A stretch of 6,576 nt of DNA from Actinomycetota bacterium (GCA_003648875.1 QMQC01000107.1:1-6576); one strand, 5' to 3'. Shown: positions 1 to 5,902, counted from the first letter of the stretch. A program made the numbers and translations. The notes: generated by a model not told the origin, from the letters alone.

Positions 1-987
1 GACCTCCCCATTGGTTGGACGGACCGCCAGGACGCCGGAAGCTACGAACTCGCTCGGCGCAACGACGACGCCGTCTTTGGATATACCGTTGGCCCCCGTA
101 CATGGAAGAAGTACCTCTTCCCCCCCCAGATGACGCTGCTGAGCGTCGACCGCACCAATGGCGTGCTGCGATTCGAATCCGCTCCGCTCGATCCCCCGCG
201 ATACGCGTTCCTTGGAGTACGGCCATGCGAACTTGCAGCCGTCGACATCCAGGACCGGGTCTTCCTCGACTCCGAATTCACAGACCCGACGTACGCAACG
301 TCGAGAAGCCGGGCTCTCATGATCGCGGTGAACTGTGCGGTTGCGGGCGGGACATGCTTCTGCTCCTCCATGGGTACAGGTCCTCGTGCCGATGCAGGTT
401 TCGACCTCGTGCTCACGGAAGTTCTCGAACGCGACAGTCACGACTTCATCATCGAAGCCGGCTCTGAGGCAGGCGCAACGATCCTCTCCGAGCTTCCCGG
501 CCGCGCGGCGACAAATGGAGATGCGGCGACGGTCGCTTCCATAATCGCAAAGACCGAGACGCACATGGGTAGGTCGATGGAGACCAGCGACGTTTACGAC
601 CTCCTCACATCGAATCTCGAGCACCCCATCTGGGAGAACATCGCACAGCGGTGTCTCAGCTGTGCGAACTGCACCCTTGTGTGCCCAACCTGCTTCTGCT
701 CGACGGTCGAGGACGTCACAGACCTCAAGGGAACAGCCGTCAGACAGAGGCGCTGGGATTCCTGTTTCACGATGGAGTTCACGAACCTGCATCAGCATCC
801 GGTTCGATCCTCGACGAGTTCGCGGTACCGCCAATGGATGACGCACAAGCTCGCGTACTGGCAAGACCAGTTCGACACGAGCGGCTGCGTTGGATGCGGT
901 CGATGCATCACCTGGTGTCCGGCAGGTATCGATATCACGGCTGAAGTTGCGGCTCTACGAGCGAACACGGAGGTGGCGACAGTATGA
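1..987 (+). CDS. hydB: [NiFe] hydrogenase (group 3b) iron-sulfur beta subunit, 5'-truncated by window edge
   Basis: Electron-transfer subunit of a cytoplasmic NAD(P)-linked [NiFe] hydrogenase (HydB/HyhB, also related to AsrA of anaerobic sulfite reductase). The reading frame is open from base 1 with no start in sight. The residues before the first in-frame ATG (130) include GWTDRQDAGSYELARR and FGYTVGPRTWKKYLFPP, which are typical of the family N-terminal domain, so that ATG is internal and the true start lies left of the window, probably a few dozen codons away. Numbering from base 1, 328 residues are present. A first cysteine group spans C218, C221, C224, C228, C231 and C233 (CLSCANCTLVCPTCFC). 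A second ferredoxin-type group has C296, C299, C302 and C306 (CVGCGRCITWCPAG). An upstream conserved part carries GVRPCELAAVDIQD and NCAVAGGTCFC, which may hold further ligands. The stop overlaps the next gene's ATG (ATGA, 984-987), so translation is probably coupled. The fold and clusters are clear; the exact redox partner is inferred from the operon. Confidence 0.95.
   Translation, partial: DLPIGWTDRQDAGSYELARRNDDAVFGYTVGPRTWKKYLFPPQMTLLSVDRTNGVLRFESAPLDPPRYAFLGVRPCELAAVDIQDRVFLDSEFTDPTYATSRSRALMIAVNCAVAGGTCFCSSMGTGPRADAGFDLVLTEVLERDSHDFIIEAGSEAGATILSELPGRAATNGDAATVASIIAKTETHMGRSMETSDVYDLLTSNLEHPIWENIAQRCLSCANCTLVCPTCFCSTVEDVTDLKGTAVRQRRWDSCFTMEFTNLHQHPVRSSTSSRYRQWMTHKLAYWQDQFDTSGCVGCGRCITWCPAGIDITAEVAALRANTEVATV
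969..974 (+). promoter_or_regulatory. Shine-Dalgarno GGAGGT for the cNMP-fold gene
   Basis: A perfect GGAGGT sits inside the last codons of the beta-subunit gene, nine bases before the ATG at 984. It supports the ATGA-overlap start of the next gene and suggests that it is translated strongly in its own right as well as by coupling. Confidence 0.7.
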
Positions 988-1439
988 ACCTTGAAGATCT
1001 ACGGCAGACGAGCGACCTGTTGGCGCGATTGGATGAGGAGGAATTTGCCTTCTTCGAGTCTCTCTCGACCGAACTCGTGCTCGAGCCCGACGAAGTGCTG
1101 TTCCGCGAGAACGATCAAGCCAGGAGGTTCTTCATCATCGCTGAGGGAATTCTTGCGCTTGAGGTCGAACGGCCTGCGAAACCGGCGACAACCGTCCAGA
1201 CCCTCAGCGACGGCGCCCTTGTCGGGTTGAGCTGGCGGTTGACTCCCCATCGGTGGATGTGGACGGCCAGAGCAGTGACGGGACTCAGACTGGCCGTGAT
1301 GGACGCGACGTTCGTGCGCGACGAATGTGAGCGAAACGCCGACCTCGATCGCCTCATGTGGGAGATCGTCGCGAGGGAGGCGTCGCAGCGTCTCCATTAC
1401 GCAAGGATTCAACTTCTCGATCTGTATGGGAAGGGATGA
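984..1439 (+). CDS. cyclic-nucleotide-binding-fold protein without DNA-binding domain, hydrogenase-associated
   Basis: A 151-residue protein made of little more than one cNMP-binding (Crp-type) beta-barrel domain. The region D36-E62 (DEVLFRENDQARRFFIIAEG and following) matches the typical first half of this fold, with the conserved turn and F-I-I-x-x-G strand. In canonical proteins the phosphate-binding cassette contains Gly-Glu and an Arg-Ser/Ala-Ala pattern. Here the equivalent stretch, roughly residues 77-99, reads GALVGLSWRLTPHRWMWTAR and lacks the Glu, so it may bind a different ligand or none. After the barrel only one helical tail remains (about 110-151), with no helix-turn-helix, so this is not a Crp/Fnr transcription factor. 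The gene lies between two electron-transfer subunit genes, overlapping the first by 4 bases and ending one base before the second start. A role as an accessory or allosteric subunit of the hydrogenase is inferred from position only; the biochemical function is unknown. Confidence 0.85.
   Translation: MNLEDLRQTSDLLARLDEEEFAFFESLSTELVLEPDEVLFRENDQARRFFIIAEGILALEVERPAKPATTVQTLSDGALVGLSWRLTPHRWMWTARAVTGLRLAVMDATFVRDECERNADLDRLMWEIVAREASQRLHYARIQLLDLYGKG
1428..1435 (+). promoter_or_regulatory. Shine-Dalgarno GGGAAGGG deciding the gamma-subunit start
   Basis: A purine-rich GGGAAGGG ends five bases before the ATG at 1441. It supports 1441 rather than an upstream in-frame alternative codon at 1327, which would put 114 bases of overlap on the cNMP-fold gene and add a non-conserved extension. 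Confidence 0.65.
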
Positions 1440-1440
1440 C

Positions 1441-2298
1441 ATGGCATTGACCGCAAACACCTACGACGAACCGACATTGCGCGAGCCGATGCTTCCAAGA
1501 CCGTTCAGAGTCATCTCGAAGCGATCGGAGACTCTCGACACCGTGACTCTCGAGTTCGAAGCGGCAGACGACGGCCCCCCGCTTGCGTTCCTACCAGGTC
1601 AGTTCACGATGCTCTATATCTATGGCGTTGGGGAAGTCCCGGTCTCCATCTCCGGTGACTCCAACTACCCTGAGCGACTGATCCATACAGTGCGTGCGGT
1701 GGGCGCGGTCACCAACGCGATCTGTGATCTGACCTCCGGGGATATGGTCGGGATCCGGGGACCGTTCGGTACGGGGTGGCCCACGACGAAGGGCAAGGAT
1801 CTCGTGATCGTTGCTGGGGGAATCGGACTTGCACCGGTGCGTCCCCTGATCTATCACGCACTCGCGAACAGGGACCAGTACTTCTGTCTCGGATTGGCAT
1901 ATGGATCGAGATCACCGTCTGAGCTTCTGTACCGCTCTGAGCTCGATGAATGGAACGAACGGTCGGATTTCAATCTCCAAATGACTGTCGACAGGGGGGA
2001 CAGCACCTGGCGGGGCTCCATCGGCGTCGTCACGCCGCTCATACCCCGACTCCGATGCGAGGCTGAAGAGACCGTTGCCGTCATCTGTGGTCCTGAGATC
2101 ATGATGAAGGTCGTTGCCCGAGCGCTCAACGCCGGCGGGGTTTCGCGTGACAACATATATCTGAGCCTGGAACGCAACATGAAGTGTGGCATCGGGTTCT
2201 GTGGGCACTGTCAGTTCGGTGCGGATTTCATCTGCAAGAACGGTCCCGTGTTCCCATACTCGGCGGTCGCCCGGAGACTCGGGATCGGATCACTATGA
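1441..2298 (+). CDS. hydG: [NiFe] hydrogenase (group 3b) FAD/NAD(P)-binding gamma subunit
   Basis: Diaphorase subunit (HydG/HyhG, related to AsrB and dihydroorotate dehydrogenase electron-transfer subunits). It passes electrons between the iron-sulfur relay and NAD(P) through FAD. The protein has 285 residues, the usual family size. The N-terminal FAD-binding barrel (about 20-112) includes PGQF (52-55) and EVPVSISG (65-72). The NAD(P)-binding Rossmann-like domain begins at KGKDLVIVAGGIGLAPVRP (117-135). The C-terminal [2Fe-2S] site has C249, C254, C257 and C265 (CGIGFCGHCQ then FICKNGPVF), the spacing of the family. The start at 1441 is chosen from the ribosome-binding site and from the family N-terminus. 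The stop TGA overlaps the small-subunit ATG (ATGA, 2295-2298). Preference for NADP versus NAD cannot be read from the sequence by eye; group 3b enzymes characterised in Pyrococcus favour NADP(H). Confidence 0.95.
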   Translation: MALTANTYDEPTLREPMLPRPFRVISKRSETLDTVTLEFEAADDGPPLAFLPGQFTMLYIYGVGEVPVSISGDSNYPERLIHTVRAVGAVTNAICDLTSGDMVGIRGPFGTGWPTTKGKDLVIVAGGIGLAPVRPLIYHALANRDQYFCLGLAYGSRSPSELLYRSELDEWNERSDFNLQMTVDRGDSTWRGSIGVVTPLIPRLRCEAEETVAVICGPEIMMKVVARALNAGGVSRDNIYLSLERNMKCGIGFCGHCQFGADFICKNGPVFPYSAVARRLGIGSL

Positions 2299-3080
2299 CC
2301 AAGAACATACGCCAGAAGCCGAAGCTCGCCGTCTGGAAGTTCGCATCTTGTGACGGTTGCCAACTCACGTTGCTCGATTGCGAGGACGAACTGCTCGACA
2401 TCGTCGGCGCCATCGACATCGCCTACTTCCCTGAGGCCACGCGACGCGAGGTCGCAGGACCGTACGACCTCTCCCTCGTCGAAGGCTCCGTGACGACAGC
2501 CCACGATGCCGAACGGATCCAGGAGATCCGCCGTGAATCCACGACACTCGTGAGCATCGGGGCGTGTGCAACAGCAGGAGGTATTCAGGCACTCAAGAAC
2601 TTCACAGACGTCAACGAATTCATCTCGATCGTCTATGCGAACCCCGCGTTCATTGACACGCTGGAGGCATCGACTGCGATCTCCGACCATGTCGAGGTCG
2701 ATCTCGAGCTTCGCGGCTGTCCGATCTCGAAGCATCAACTCATGGAGGTCGTCGACGCCTACCTCCATGGACGGCGCCCGAACACACCGAACCACTCTGT
2801 CTGTGTGGAGTGCAAGCTTGCCGGCACATCATGTGTCATGGTGGCCCAGCGTATACCGTGTCTCGGGCCGGTCACCCAAGCAGGGTGTGGTGCGATCTGT
2901 CCGGCCTTCAATCGTGGATGCTTCGGATGCTTCGGGCCTTCGATCGATCCGAACATGGAGTCTCTGCGAGAGATATGGCATCGACTCGGCATCGAGGATC
3001 CGGATCTCGTGAGGGCACTTCGCACATTCAATGCATATGCGCCTGAATTCAAGGAAGCGAGTACCGCCTATGACAGATGA
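2295..3080 (+). CDS. hydD: [NiFe] hydrogenase (group 3b) small subunit
   Basis: Electron-transfer small subunit (HydD/HyhS, NADH:ubiquinone oxidoreductase 20 kDa-like family) that docks on the catalytic subunit. It has 261 residues. The proximal [4Fe-4S] cluster ligands are C19 and C22 (KFASCDGCQLTLL), C91 (GACATAGGIQ) and C142 (LRGCPI). Further cysteines C170, C173, C180, C189, C198, C202, C209 and C212 can hold two more clusters, as in group 3b enzymes. There is no twin-arginine signal and no membrane anchor, so the enzyme is cytoplasmic. The ATG at 2295 overlaps the previous stop; upstream in-frame codons belong to another frame of the gamma-subunit gene and are not part of the family. The gene overlaps the large-subunit start by 11 bases (3070-3080). 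It is also called hyhS in mycobacterial usage. Confidence 0.96.
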   Translation: MTKNIRQKPKLAVWKFASCDGCQLTLLDCEDELLDIVGAIDIAYFPEATRREVAGPYDLSLVEGSVTTAHDAERIQEIRRESTTLVSIGACATAGGIQALKNFTDVNEFISIVYANPAFIDTLEASTAISDHVEVDLELRGCPISKHQLMEVVDAYLHGRRPNTPNHSVCVECKLAGTSCVMVAQRIPCLGPVTQAGCGAICPAFNRGCFGCFGPSIDPNMESLREIWHRLGIEDPDLVRALRTFNAYAPEFKEASTAYDR

Positions 3081-4374
3081 CAACGGACTGCGTGAGATCA
3101 ACGTCGATTATCTGGCAAGGGTCGAGGGTGAAGGCGCCATGTATCTCAAGCTCGACGGTGATGAGATCATCGATCTCGAGTTCAGTATCTTCGAGCCGCC
3201 GCGATTCTACGAAGCGTTCCTGCGGGGCAGACGACACGCCGAAGCTCCCGACATAACATCTCGTATCTGTGGCATCTGCCCGATCGCCTATCAGATGAGC
3301 TCCATCAACGCGATGGAATTCGCCGCCGGGGCCAAGGTGCATCCCCAGATTCGGGCGCTTCGACGGATGCTGTACTGCGGTGAGTGGGTCGAGAGCCATG
3401 CGCTCCATGTCTACATGCTCCACGCCCCTGACTTTCTGGGATACGAAAGCGCCATCGAATTGGCTGAGGATCTACCTGAGGTCGTCACCAATGCCCTCCG
3501 TCTCAAGAAATTGGGCAACACCGTGATGACGCTGCTCGGGGGAAGGGAGATCCACCCCATCAACATGCGGGTTGGAGGCTTCTATCGAACGCCAACCCGA
3601 AAGGAACTCGACTCTCTCGTCGAGGAGCTCGAGTGGGCGCTCGCGACATCAGAGGCAACGGTGCGACTTGTCAGCGGCTTCGACTTTCCCGATTTCGAGA
3701 TGCCGTACGAGTTCGTTGCACTTCGTCATCCTGACGAATACGCGATCACGGACGGTCGCATCGTGTCATCCGAAGGACTCGACATCGACGTTTCCGAGTG
3801 GCCGGAGCACTTCGAGGAGACCCATGTCGAACGATCGAATGCATTACACGCAACACTTCGGGAGCGTGGCACGTATCACGTGGGACCAATGGCAAGGTTC
3901 ACCCTCAACCACGACAATCTCACACCCAGGGCAGAAGCCGTGGCCGACGAAGTGGGACTCGAGTGTGGCGAGCGAAACCCATTCAAGAGCATCATCGTTC
4001 GCTCGGTTGAACTCGTGCTCGCATGCGAAGAGATCCTCGGACTCATCAGCTCATACGAGCGACCGCCTGCGCCATGGATTCCGGTGGAGCCGCGATCTGC
4101 TGTTGGTCACGGAGCGAGCGAAGCACCGCGAGGCATCTTGTACCACCGCTACGAGATCGACGATGAGGGGTTCATTGCGGATGCAAGAATCGTCCCTCCC
4201 ACGTCGCAAAATCAGCGAAGCATCGAGGAGGATCTCAGGCAATTCGTCGCACCGAGAACGCACATTGCTGACGACGAGCTCAAGTGGCAACTCGAGCAGG
4301 CGATCCGAAACTACGATCCATGCATCTCGTGCGCAACACACTTCCTCGACCTCACGATCGACAGGGTTACGTGA
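3070..4374 (+). CDS. hydA: [NiFe] hydrogenase (group 3b) catalytic large subunit
   Basis: Catalytic subunit (HydA/HyhL) carrying the Ni-Fe(CN)2CO site where H2 is split or formed. The protein has 434 residues. The N-terminal L1 motif is RICGICP (65-71), giving nickel ligands C67 and C70, preceded by the family-typical FEPPRFYEAFLRGRR. The C-terminal L2 motif is DPCISCATH (416-424), giving C418 and C421. H424 is the expected cleavage point, leaving a 10-residue tail (FLDLTIDRVT) that is removed during maturation, probably by the protease encoded next door. All four metal-binding cysteines are intact, so the enzyme looks functional. The L1 and L2 sequences, the five-gene electron-transfer context and the missing export signal point to group 3b rather than groups 1, 2, 3d or 4. 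The ATG at 3070 is preceded by AAGGAAG (3051-3057) at a rather long 12-base spacing; no closer in-frame start exists. It overlaps the small-subunit gene by 11 bases. Also called hyhL. Confidence 0.97.
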   Translation: MTDDNGLREINVDYLARVEGEGAMYLKLDGDEIIDLEFSIFEPPRFYEAFLRGRRHAEAPDITSRICGICPIAYQMSSINAMEFAAGAKVHPQIRALRRMLYCGEWVESHALHVYMLHAPDFLGYESAIELAEDLPEVVTNALRLKKLGNTVMTLLGGREIHPINMRVGGFYRTPTRKELDSLVEELEWALATSEATVRLVSGFDFPDFEMPYEFVALRHPDEYAITDGRIVSSEGLDIDVSEWPEHFEETHVERSNALHATLRERGTYHVGPMARFTLNHDNLTPRAEAVADEVGLECGERNPFKSIIVRSVELVLACEEILGLISSYERPPAPWIPVEPRSAVGHGASEAPRGILYHRYEIDDEGFIADARIVPPTSQNQRSIEEDLRQFVAPRTHIADDELKWQLEQAIRNYDPCISCATHFLDLTIDRVT

Positions 4375-4376
4375 CC

Positions 4377-4799
4377 ATGGAACGCATCGTCATCGGCGTT
4401 GGCAATCGTGATCGCGGAGACGATGCAGCCGGTATTGCGGTTGCAGAGAGAGTCACGGGAACCATCAGTCATGTGGTGCCGACGGGAGCGATGGATCTTT
4501 ACGAGCTCTGGACGGCGCACGACTCGGTGGTGATCATCGATGCCATGCGTTCTGACGCCGCGGTCGGCACCGTGCGACGCTTCGACGTCTCTGCAACGCC
4601 CCCGCCAGCCGAGACGTTCGCATCGACGCACGCGTGCGGCCCGGCGGCTGGCATCGAGATCGCACGGGCGCTCGGAAGGCTCCCCACGAGTATCGAGGTC
4701 ATCGGCATCGAAGTGGGCGACCTCGCGGTTGGTTCCGCAATGTCGGAACCTGTTGAGGCTGCAGTCGATGATCTCGCAGCGGAGTTGTCCGATGCATGA
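4377..4799 (+). CDS. hydrogenase maturation endopeptidase (HycI/HybD/HyaD family)
   Basis: Nickel-dependent-recognition protease that cleaves the C-terminal tail of the [NiFe] large subunit after metal insertion. It has 140 residues, about the family size. The N-terminal motif is IVIGVGNRDRGDDAAG (4-19). Three candidate nickel-binding residues align with E. coli HybD Glu16, Asp62 and His93: D15, D55 (in VVIIDAM) and H85 (in FASTHACG). The first is Asp rather than Glu, which also occurs in family members. The substrate is almost certainly the large subunit encoded immediately upstream. The start is uncertain by two codons: ATG at 4377 lies 10 bases after an AGGG (4363-4366), while an in-frame GTG at 4371 would overlap the upstream stop as GTGA. 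The ATG is preferred because the product then begins MERIVIGVGN, as the family does. The 3' end overlaps the HypA-like gene by 8 bases. Confidence 0.93.
   Translation: MERIVIGVGNRDRGDDAAGIAVAERVTGTISHVVPTGAMDLYELWTAHDSVVIIDAMRSDAAVGTVRRFDVSATPPPAETFASTHACGPAAGIEIARALGRLPTSIEVIGIEVGDLAVGSAMSEPVEAAVDDLAAELSDA
4781..4784 (+). promoter_or_regulatory. Shine-Dalgarno GGAG for the HypA-like gene
   Basis: GGAG sits seven bases before the ATG at 4792, inside the end of the protease gene. It supports 4792 as the start, which also gives the diagnostic Met-His-Glu N-terminus. Confidence 0.6.
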
Positions 4800-5058
4800 A
4801 GCCAGGCTCGTCGAGGACATCGTCAGAAAGGCGATCTACGTCGCAGACAAGAGCGGTCACCAGGATGTGCAGACGATCTTCATCGAGATCGGAGCCCTCA
4901 ACCACGCTACGCCGACTTCACTCGGCGAGTTGCTCAACGACGCGGTCGCGGACACGGTGCTCGAGGGTGCCTCCTTCGAGATAGAGAGATCACTCGATAC
5001 GAGATCTCCCACAGCGCTGGACGTCAGACTCGTCTCCATGACCGTGATTGGGGACTGA
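4792..5058 (+). CDS. hypA: shortened HypA-like nickel metallochaperone lacking the zinc-binding cysteines
   Basis: HypA delivers nickel to the [NiFe] large subunit, usually with HypB. The start MHEARLVEDIV matches the family: H2 and E3 are the nickel-binding N-terminus. The rest of the nickel domain follows, with VQTIFIEIGALNHATPTSL (26-44), LLNDAVADTVLEGASFEIER and a final strand DVRLVSMTVIGD. The oddity is length and composition. The protein has 88 residues instead of the usual ~110-120, and contains no cysteine at all. Where typical HypA carries two CxxC pairs that bind structural zinc, there is only a short linker, SLDTRSPTA, between two expected strands. The frame is intact through both conserved flanks, so this looks like a clean domain loss rather than a frameshift. 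It overlaps the protease gene by 8 bases and ends two bases before hypC. It may be a specialised chaperone for this enzyme; whether it still delivers nickel is unknown. Confidence 0.88.
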   Translation: MHEARLVEDIVRKAIYVADKSGHQDVQTIFIEIGALNHATPTSLGELLNDAVADTVLEGASFEIERSLDTRSPTALDVRLVSMTVIGD

Positions 5059-5060
5059 TC

Positions 5061-5282
5061 ATGTGTGTAGCGGTACCAGGCAGGGTCGCCTCCATCGGGC
5101 TCCCGACGCCCGGGGCGGTGATGGGTCGCGTCGAATTCGGTGATCGAACTCTCGAGGTCAATCTCATCATGGTGCCTGAGATCGAGGTCGGAAACCACGT
5201 GCTCGTGCACTCCGGCTATGCAATCCGCGTCGTTGTCGACGATGTTGCTGCTGACGCCACGAAGATGTTCCAGGTCGAATAG
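5061..5282 (+). CDS. hypC: hydrogenase assembly chaperone HypC
   Basis: Small chaperone of the HypC/HybG/HupF family. With HypD it carries the Fe(CN)2CO group to the precursor of the hydrogenase large subunit. The protein has 73 residues and begins MCVAVPGRV; C2, exposed after removal of Met1, is the essential iron/large-subunit-binding cysteine. The conserved HSGYAI (50-55) contains the histidine equivalent to E. coli His51. The ATG lies two bases after the hypA stop and six bases after a GGGGA ribosome-binding site (5050-5054). HypD, HypE, HypF and HypB, needed for the same pathway, are not encoded in the window. Confidence 0.95.
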   Translation: MCVAVPGRVASIGLPTPGAVMGRVEFGDRTLEVNLIMVPEIEVGNHVLVHSGYAIRVVVDDVAADATKMFQVE

Positions 5283-5297
5283 ACCTAAGGCTTGGGC

Positions 5298-5319
5298 GGA
5301 GGTCTGCCGATATACCTCC
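5298..5319. other. small inverted repeat between hypC and the membrane-protein gene
   Basis: GGAGGT (5298-5303) and ACCTCC (5314-5319) form a 6-bp stem with a 10-base loop in the 63-base gap. No T-run follows on either strand, so it is not a classic intrinsic terminator. The left arm is a perfect ribosome-binding sequence with no start codon at the right distance. Confidence 0.4.
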
Positions 5320-5335
5320 TACGACCAGCCGACCG

Positions 5336-5342
5336 AAGGAAG
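5336..5342 (+). promoter_or_regulatory. Shine-Dalgarno AAGGAAG for the small membrane protein
   Basis: AAGGAAG with core AGGA at 5337-5340 lies five bases (from the core) before the ATG at 5346. It decides that start over an in-frame TTG at 5292, which has no such site and would begin within bases just after the hypC stop. Confidence 0.65.
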
Positions 5343-5345
5343 ATC

Positions 5346-5618
5346 ATGGCTGACCAGAACACATCGACTCCCGCGAACGGGTCCTTGCTCAAATGGATCG
5401 CAGCGACCTCCGCAGCGGTCTACACAGTATTCGTGTTGGTCGTTCAATCGGGCGGCTCCGAAGCCAGCTATCAGACGACAGTGTGGGTTTCATGGGCGGC
5501 AATTACGCTCGTCGCTGCAGGCACCTTCGGCGTCGGAGCGTTGCTGAAGGGGAACATCGCCGAACCGGCGCACAGCGCAACCGATGATCAGGTGCCTGTC
5601 CTCACGTCCGTCGGCTGA
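5346..5618 (+). CDS. small two-helix membrane protein of unknown function
   Basis: A 90-residue protein that I do not recognise. A polar, Ser/Thr/Asn-rich N-terminus (1-13) is followed by two hydrophobic segments, about 17-34 (WIAATSAAVYTVFVLVVQ) and 46-67 (VWVSWAAITLVAAGTFGVGA and following). A short polar loop (35-45) separates them and a polar tail (68-90) ends the protein. Two transmembrane helices with both ends on the same side is the simplest reading; K16 and K68 next to the helices suggest cytoplasmic ends. There is no cysteine or histidine, so it is unlikely to bind heme or an iron-sulfur cluster. The gene follows hypC after 63 bases, on the same strand, with a good ribosome-binding site, and could be the last gene of the operon. 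A link to the hydrogenase (for example as a membrane tether) is speculation from position. Confidence 0.65.
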   Translation: MADQNTSTPANGSLLKWIAATSAAVYTVFVLVVQSGGSEASYQTTVWVSWAAITLVAAGTFGVGALLKGNIAEPAHSATDDQVPVLTSVG

Positions 5619-5679
5619 AGATCTCGCTCCTTCGATGATTCGGGTGCTTCCCCTCCCACACTTTCGGGATCATGTCCTT

Positions 5680-5716
5680 GTAGCTCACTCGTAGCTCAGG
5701 GGATAGATCACAGGTC
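5680..5716 (+). other. tRNA-like 5'-half fragment (possible tRNA-Arg remnant)
   Basis: The core TAGCTCAGGGGATAGA (5692-5707) is the characteristic D-arm of many bacterial tRNAs, notably tRNA-Arg. The similarity runs on weakly through CAGGTCCTCCT, then stops. The second half of the D-stem reads GATC instead of GAGC, and no T-arm (GTTCGANTC) or matching acceptor strand follows within 100 bases, so it cannot fold into a functional tRNA. The octamer GTAGCTCA occurs twice, at 5680-5687 and 5691-5698. It may be a decayed tRNA gene or a scar of an integration event, or chance similarity. Confidence 0.4.
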
Positions 5717-5879
5717 CTCCTCGCCCCGCTCCAACGCTGTGCCATGACGCTGGAACCTCGGATTCAGCGGTCAACGCGAGCGTGCAACACCAGTGATACG
5801 GAGGTACCGTCGTTGTGGGAGGACACGTTGGCGGTCGGTCAACGTCTGTTCCTAATGTGGTCAATGGGCCGGATTCACT

Positions 5880-5902
5880 TCGCTCTCGCTCTCGCTCTCG
5901 CT
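5880..5902. repeat. short tandem hexamer repeat (TCGCTC)n
   Basis: Three full copies of TCGCTC and most of a fourth lie in a row, ending three bases from the stop codon of the reductase gene on the - strand. On the - strand the unit reads GAGCGA. Such a low-complexity tract can vary in copy number between strains; no function is evident. Confidence 0.75.

Noticed and set aside
984..1439. Crp/Fnr-type transcription regulator
   Set aside because: The protein ends about 40 residues after the barrel and has no helix-turn-helix, so DNA binding of the Crp kind is not supported.
2211..2795. - strand open frame of 194 codons opposite the small-subunit gene
   Set aside because: Shadow of the small-subunit gene, whose cysteine motifs establish the true frame; long antisense frames are common in GC-rich coding DNA.
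3572..4411. + strand open frame of 279 codons overlapping the large-subunit gene
   Set aside because: Out-of-frame shadow, rich in Ser and Arg, with no motif; the large-subunit frame is fixed by the L1 and L2 metal-binding motifs.
4311..4820. - strand open frame of 169 codons opposite the protease gene
   Set aside because: Rich in Arg, His and Cys with no recognisable motif; the + strand protease carries all catalytic-family residues.
4970..5058. frameshift hiding the missing cysteines of HypA
   Set aside because: Other + strand frames across this stretch show no CxxC pair, and the normal frame continues into the expected last strand, so the loss appears real.
5602..5745. - strand frame of 47 codons in the intergenic region
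   Set aside because: It reads through the tRNA-like fragment on the opposite strand, and its product resembles the spurious peptides commonly predicted antisense to tRNA sequences.
5680..5760. complete tRNA gene
   Set aside because: Only the D-arm region matches; the D-stem is mismatched and no T-arm, anticodon stem or acceptor partner can be found.
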